Shown piece by piece: positions 60,708 through 64,000 of a stretch of 64,000 bases of DNA. Position 1 is the first letter of the stretch. The number at the start of each line of letters is the position of its first letter. The DNA is from Clostridiaceae bacterium (lineage in GTDB: Bacteria > Bacillota > Clostridia > Lachnospirales > Lachnospiraceae): contig QXWR01000025.1 in assembly GCA_009911065.1 (NCBI GenBank), positions 1 through 64,000 of the forward strand. Reading direction: 5' to 3'. The notes below the pieces were generated by a model. That model had not been told where the DNA came from. It did no database searches and saw nothing but the letters and a program-made list of their open reading frames with translations. The position numbers and the translations under genes were made by a program.

Positions 60708-62273
60708 TTACAGAAGAGGCGAGAGAAGACGGCTTCCCTGTTCCCGGACCCGCACCCACAGGCTGCGGGACTCGTATACTTCCCTGGTCACTTCCCGGCA
60801 CCGCGCCAAATCTTCCAAAAAAATCCGTTCCAGGCGCTCGGTTGTGTCTTCATCATAAATCGTGGCATTTACCTCAAAGTTTAATTCAAAACTGCGGATA
60901 TCCATATTCGCCGTTCCGTAGCAGCTCACCCGGCTGTCCACCATGACTCCCTTGGCGTGGAGAAATCCGTTCTCATAGGTAAAGCACCTGGCGCCGGCAT
61001 CCACCAGCTCCCCTACATAAGAGTAGGTGGCCCAATATACAAAGGGATGGTCCGGCATACAGGGAAACATCAGCCTTACATCAATTCCAGACCCTGCCGC
61101 AATTTTGAGAGCGCTTAAAACCGCGTCGTCCGGCACAAAATAAGGAGTCTGAATATAAATATGATGTCTTGCTTTATGAAATAGCTGCAGGTAATTGTCA
61201 CGAATCTGCCGCTGACTGGAATCAGGTCCGCTGGCAATGATCTGGATTCCCAAAAGCTTTCCCAAAATCCTGGCATCCAAAAGATCCAAAGTCTCTGTAT
61301 TTTCCGTTTTGTCTGTGTTTAAATCTTCCTTTTGAACTGGCTCTGCCTCCTTTGGCATCCCGATTTCTTTCAGCCGGGTGCAGTCAGAAAAGTACCACCC
61401 ATTTAAAAAAAGGTTTTCCTTTCCTGCATAATTCCAGTCCAGGGCAAACCGAATCTGCAGGCTGATCGCAGCATCCCCCCGTATTTTTAAATGCGTGTCC
61501 CTCCAATACCCAAACCGTGGATTTTTCCCAAGATATTCCCTGCCCACATTAAAACCGCCCACATATCCAATCCGTCCGTCAATCACCACAATCTTCCGGT
61601 GATTTCTGTAGTTGACTCTCAAATTCAGACGGCCAAGAAAGGGAGGGAAAAAGCAGGCTGTCTTAATTCCTGCCTGCCGAAGCTCACGCCATCTTTTTTC
61701 GGGCATAAGCCTGCTTCCCATACCGTCATAAAGGATTCTTACCTGAACCCCCTTTTTTGCCTGTCTCATCAGAATCGGCGCGATGGAAGCAAAGGGTTCC
61801 TCATCTTTTATGATATAGTATTGGATGTGGATAAAATGTCTGGCCAGCGAAAGTTCTTTCTCCAAATCTGCAAATTTTTCCTGACCGTCAGCAAAAATCT
61901 CTATCTCATTGTTTAACGTCAAAACCGAACCTGCCTGTTCCAGATTGTATCGTACCAGATCTCCGTAGTCTGTGGCAAGAGGATCATCCAAATATAAAAG
62001 ATCTTGTTTCATAAATCCTTCCTGCTGTCGGGCAGAAGCTCTCAAGCGGTCCTCCACCTCTTTAATCCGGAACATTTTGCTCTTATGATAATCCTGGGCA
62101 AAAATCAAATAAAAGAAAAAGCCAAATACCGGCACAAAGTAAAGAATCAGAAGCCAGGTCCATACTGCTTTTGGGTCCCGCCTCTGAAAAAACACAATCA
62201 CAATGGATAGAATCAGGTTAATGTAAAGCAAATGCTCCATCAGCCAGTCCCATACAAATATCACATGAACCAT
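60708..62273 (-). CDS. cls: Cardiolipin synthase
   Basis: The 521-aa enzyme has two N-terminal spans (about 12-30, 38-58) and two phospholipase-D HKD motifs: HRKIVVIDGRIGYVGGFN (about 225) and HAKGVMVDSRVSCYGTANMD (about 405). It joins two phosphatidylglycerol molecules to cardiolipin at the membrane. Between the motifs is an acidic insert with repeated Thr/Glu (KEDLNTDKTENTETLDL, about 320) that is not needed in relatives. The ATG at 62273 follows GGGAG by 11 bases. It is followed by the DUF1113-like and plsC genes on the same strand. Confidence 0.94.
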   Translation of the reverse strand: MVHVIFVWDWLMEHLLYINLILSIVIVFFQRRDPKAVWTWLLILYFVPVFGFFFYLIFAQDYHKSKMFRIKEVEDRLRASARQQEGFMKQDLLYLDDPLATDYGDLVRYNLEQAGSVLTLNNEIEIFADGQEKFADLEKELSLARHFIHIQYYIIKDEEPFASIAPILMRQAKKGVQVRILYDGMGSRLMPEKRWRELRQAGIKTACFFPPFLGRLNLRVNYRNHRKIVVIDGRIGYVGGFNVGREYLGKNPRFGYWRDTHLKIRGDAAISLQIRFALDWNYAGKENLFLNGWYFSDCTRLKEIGMPKEAEPVQKEDLNTDKTENTETLDLLDARILGKLLGIQIIASGPDSSQRQIRDNYLQLFHKARHHIYIQTPYFVPDDAVLSALKIAAGSGIDVRLMFPCMPDHPFVYWATYSYVGELVDAGARCFTYENGFLHAKGVMVDSRVSCYGTANMDIRSFELNFEVNATIYDEDTTERLERIFLEDLARCREVTREVYESRSLWVRVREQGSRLLSPLL

Positions 62274-62333
62274 ATTGGCCTTCGCTCCCTTTTGACCCTT
62301 TGAAAACGTTTGTCACTTAAAACCCCTGTCCAA

Positions 62334-62510
62334 TCAGATAAACTGATTTTTTTCCAAACTGTAATGAAAATCAGCGGCGCCCAGCTTTTCTTCAAGCTCT
62401 TTTTTCTCCAGCTCCAGATCCTTACAAAGATCATCCAGAGACGAATAAAAATCTCTTAACTGCGTGTTCACATAACTTACCAGCATATACGGATCTTTTG
62501 GTATTGCCAT
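62334..62510 (-). CDS. DUF4250 domain protein
   Basis: This 58-aa protein starts MAIPKDPYMLVSYVNTQLRD and has a helical second half rich in Glu, Lys and Leu, the DUF4250 pattern common in Clostridia. The ATG at 62510 follows GAGGAGAACGAGAA; a longer frame to 62540 has no ribosome site. Function is unknown. It is divergent from the asparaginase gene and lies upstream of cls. Confidence 0.82.
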   Translation of the reverse strand: MAIPKDPYMLVSYVNTQLRDFYSSLDDLCKDLELEKKELEEKLGAADFHYSLEKNQFI

Positions 62511-62645
62511 TTCTCGTTCTCCTCTTCCTTTTTGTGCCATCTAAATATCTTGACTAGATTATATCCTGGTTGTCTGACCCAGCCAATTTATGGTAATATT
62601 AGAATTATATATGAAATAAACCGAAATGTAAAGGAAGGTGTACCT

Positions 62646-63656
62646 ATGAAACAGATCCTTATGATCGCCACCGGAGGCACCATCGCCTCCAAAAGCAGCG
62701 ATACTGGTTTAAAACCGCTTATTACCTCTGACGAACTTTTAACCTATGTGCCAGATGCCCGTGGTTTCTGCCATGCAGACACCCTGCAGCTCCTTAACAT
62801 TGACAGCACCAACATGCAGCCATTTCACTGGCTGAAAATTGCGGATGCCATTAAAAAACACTATGAAGCTTACGATGGATTTGTCATCTGCCATGGCACA
62901 GACACCATGGCTTACACCGCTGCAGCTTTGTCCTACTTGATTCAAAACTCAAAAAAGCCCATTGTCATCACTGGCGCCCAAAAGCCCATTGACTTGGAAA
63001 TCACTGACGCCAAAACCAATCTTATGGACAGTCTTCTCTTTGCTTCCCATGACCAGGCTTACGGCGTCACTTTGGTGTTTGACGGCAAAGTCATCGCTGG
63101 AACCAGGGCAAAAAAAGAACGGACCAAAAGCTACAACGCCTTTTCCAGCATTAATTTTCCCTACATTGCTACTATTCAGGATCAGCATGTAATTTTTTAT
63201 CTGGATGACAAAAAACTTTTGACCGGACCTGTACAGTTTTACAATACGCTCAATGACCGGGTGGCCCTGTTAAAGTTGATTCCTTCTATGGAAGCTGGGG
63301 TGCTGACCTATCTTGCCGACCATTATGACGCCCTGATTTTGGAAGCCTTCGGCGTAGGCGGACTTCCCTCCTACGAGTCGGGAGATTTCCACAAGGCCAT
63401 TGATTTGTGGATCTCTGCCGGAAAAACCGTAGTTATGGCAACTCAAGTTACCAATGAGGGAAGCAACATGTCCGTCTACGAGGTAGGAAAAACCATTAAA
63501 CAGGAGTTTCATCTGCTGGAAGCCTATGATATGACTCTGGAGGCCACTGTCACAAAGCTTATGTGGATTTTGGGCCAAACTACAAATCCAGAAGAAATTC
63601 GAAATCGGTTCTATCAAACCGTCAACCGGGACATTCTTTATACAGCCAAGTGGTAA
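62646..63656 (+). CDS. ansA: L-asparaginase, type I
   Basis: The 336-aa enzyme hydrolyses asparagine to aspartate and ammonia. The first catalytic Thr is in IATGGTIASK (about 8-17) and the second in CHGTDTMAYTA (about 84-94), followed by KPIVITGAQKPI. No signal peptide is present, so it is cytoplasmic. The ATG at 62646 follows AAGGAAGGTG; a longer frame reading from 62532 runs through the promoter region and is rejected. A TAATAT box at about 62594 could be part of the promoter but the -35 box is unclear. Confidence 0.95.
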   Translation: MKQILMIATGGTIASKSSDTGLKPLITSDELLTYVPDARGFCHADTLQLLNIDSTNMQPFHWLKIADAIKKHYEAYDGFVICHGTDTMAYTAAALSYLIQNSKKPIVITGAQKPIDLEITDAKTNLMDSLLFASHDQAYGVTLVFDGKVIAGTRAKKERTKSYNAFSSINFPYIATIQDQHVIFYLDDKKLLTGPVQFYNTLNDRVALLKLIPSMEAGVLTYLADHYDALILEAFGVGGLPSYESGDFHKAIDLWISAGKTVVMATQVTNEGSNMSVYEVGKTIKQEFHLLEAYDMTLEATVTKLMWILGQTTNPEEIRNRFYQTVNRDILYTAKW

Positions 63657-63701
63657 GGGAAGACTTATATTATAGACAAACCACTTTTCTCCCTTTTCCC
63701 T

Positions 63702-64000
63702 TTAGCCTTTTTCCTGACCGGTCAAGGGAAGCCGGCCTCTTAGGAAACGTTTTTTCAGCTCTTTCCACCGGAAGGGAATGAGGGGATAAATGTAGCTTTT
63801 TCCTGCAATGGTTTTGTTAAACACAATAGCCAGCAAAGAGATTGCCACACCAATTCCATACCCCCAGCTATTAAACAGGGCGGTGAGAATTAAAATCAAC
63901 ACACGCATAAATTTCAGCGCATACCCCAGCTCAAAACTGGATTGACTGTAATTTGCCACAGTGACAAATGCCATGTAAAGCATGGTCTCGCTGTTAAACC
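63702..64000 (-). CDS. GerA-type spore germination protein, C-terminal part (cut by window edge)
   Basis: The frame is open to the right edge and encodes the last 99 or so residues of a larger protein. It contains FNSETMLYMAFVTVANYSQS, SFELGYALKFMRVLILILTA and FNKTIAGKSYIYPLIPF, which match the end of the GerAA/GerKA family of germinant-receptor A subunits, including the final membrane spans. The rest of the gene lies outside the window. It supports a spore-forming host, in line with cotJABC. It converges on the asparaginase gene 45 nt away, with no clear terminator between them. Confidence 0.85.
   Translation of the reverse strand, partial: FNSETMLYMAFVTVANYSQSSFELGYALKFMRVLILILTALFNSWGYGIGVAISLLAIVFNKTIAGKSYIYPLIPFRWKELKKRFLRGRLPLTGQEKG

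Noticed and set aside
1..64000. CRISPR arrays, insertion sequences and rRNA operons
   Set aside because: I looked for regularly spaced repeats, transposase motifs and conserved rRNA segments and recognised none. A software search would be needed to exclude short tRNA genes fully.

Overview
The window is chromosomal DNA of a spore-forming, anaerobic Firmicute, most probably a Lachnospiraceae-type Clostridium relative. The main signs are a cotJABC spore-coat operon, the end of a gerA-type spore germination gene at the right edge, a clostridial short-form FeoB, a TM1266-type hydrogenase regulator, strong GGAGG ribosome sites and many DUF families typical of gut Clostridia. No genus can be named from the sequence alone. 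No rRNA, tRNA, CRISPR array or insertion sequence was recognised.

Positions 1 to about 10,095 are the right part of an integrative and conjugative element (ICE). Read from the chromosome inward on the minus strand it holds a rho-independent terminator, an AT-rich abortive-infection gene (AbiJ type), a 59-aa protein with its own promoter and terminator, parA and parB, a lipoprotein, a giant LPXTG-like adhesin with a thioester domain and about ten SpaA/Cna_B repeats, a 32-aa membrane peptide and several small ICE proteins. Transfer and recombination genes would lie to the left, outside the window. The element abuts the 3' end of rlmD (23S rRNA uracil methyltransferase). RlmD carries about 106 extra C-terminal residues that appear to be supplied by the element, so the integration junction is placed inside the rlmD reading frame near 10,095.

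From 9.8 to 24.5 kb are housekeeping genes: rlmD, a candidate structured RNA, yhaM, an HtrA-like membrane protein without a catalytic triad, mutS2, a response regulator and a histidine kinase facing each other across a 23-bp perfect inverted repeat, cotJABC, malic enzyme, and clpB under a CIRCE operator. From 24.5 to 35.4 kb are mscS with a MoxR ATPase / VWA-pseudopeptidase / LRR gene cluster, a repeat-containing CAP-domain secreted protein, feoB, the TM1266 regulator, a zinc-ribbon LRR membrane protein and a HIT protein. At 35.7 kb is a sensor with two periplasmic-type binding domains fused to degenerate GGDEF and intact EAL domains.

From 38.7 to 44.4 kb is a four-gene ABC importer with a DUF3798 binding lipoprotein. 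From 44.5 to 54.1 kb eight codirectional genes combine a two-component system, a Gld-like ABC exporter with its large accessory protein, and a set resembling Bacillus subtilis ydjGHI (SPFH protein with three zinc ribbons, TFIIB-type zinc-ribbon protein, TPM-domain protein); this reads as an envelope-stress module. From 54.3 to 64 kb are polyphosphate kinase and Ppx/GppA phosphatase, the chorismate mutase/prephenate dehydratase, PlsC, a DUF1113-like membrane protein, cardiolipin synthase, a DUF4250 protein, L-asparaginase and the truncated gerA-type gene.
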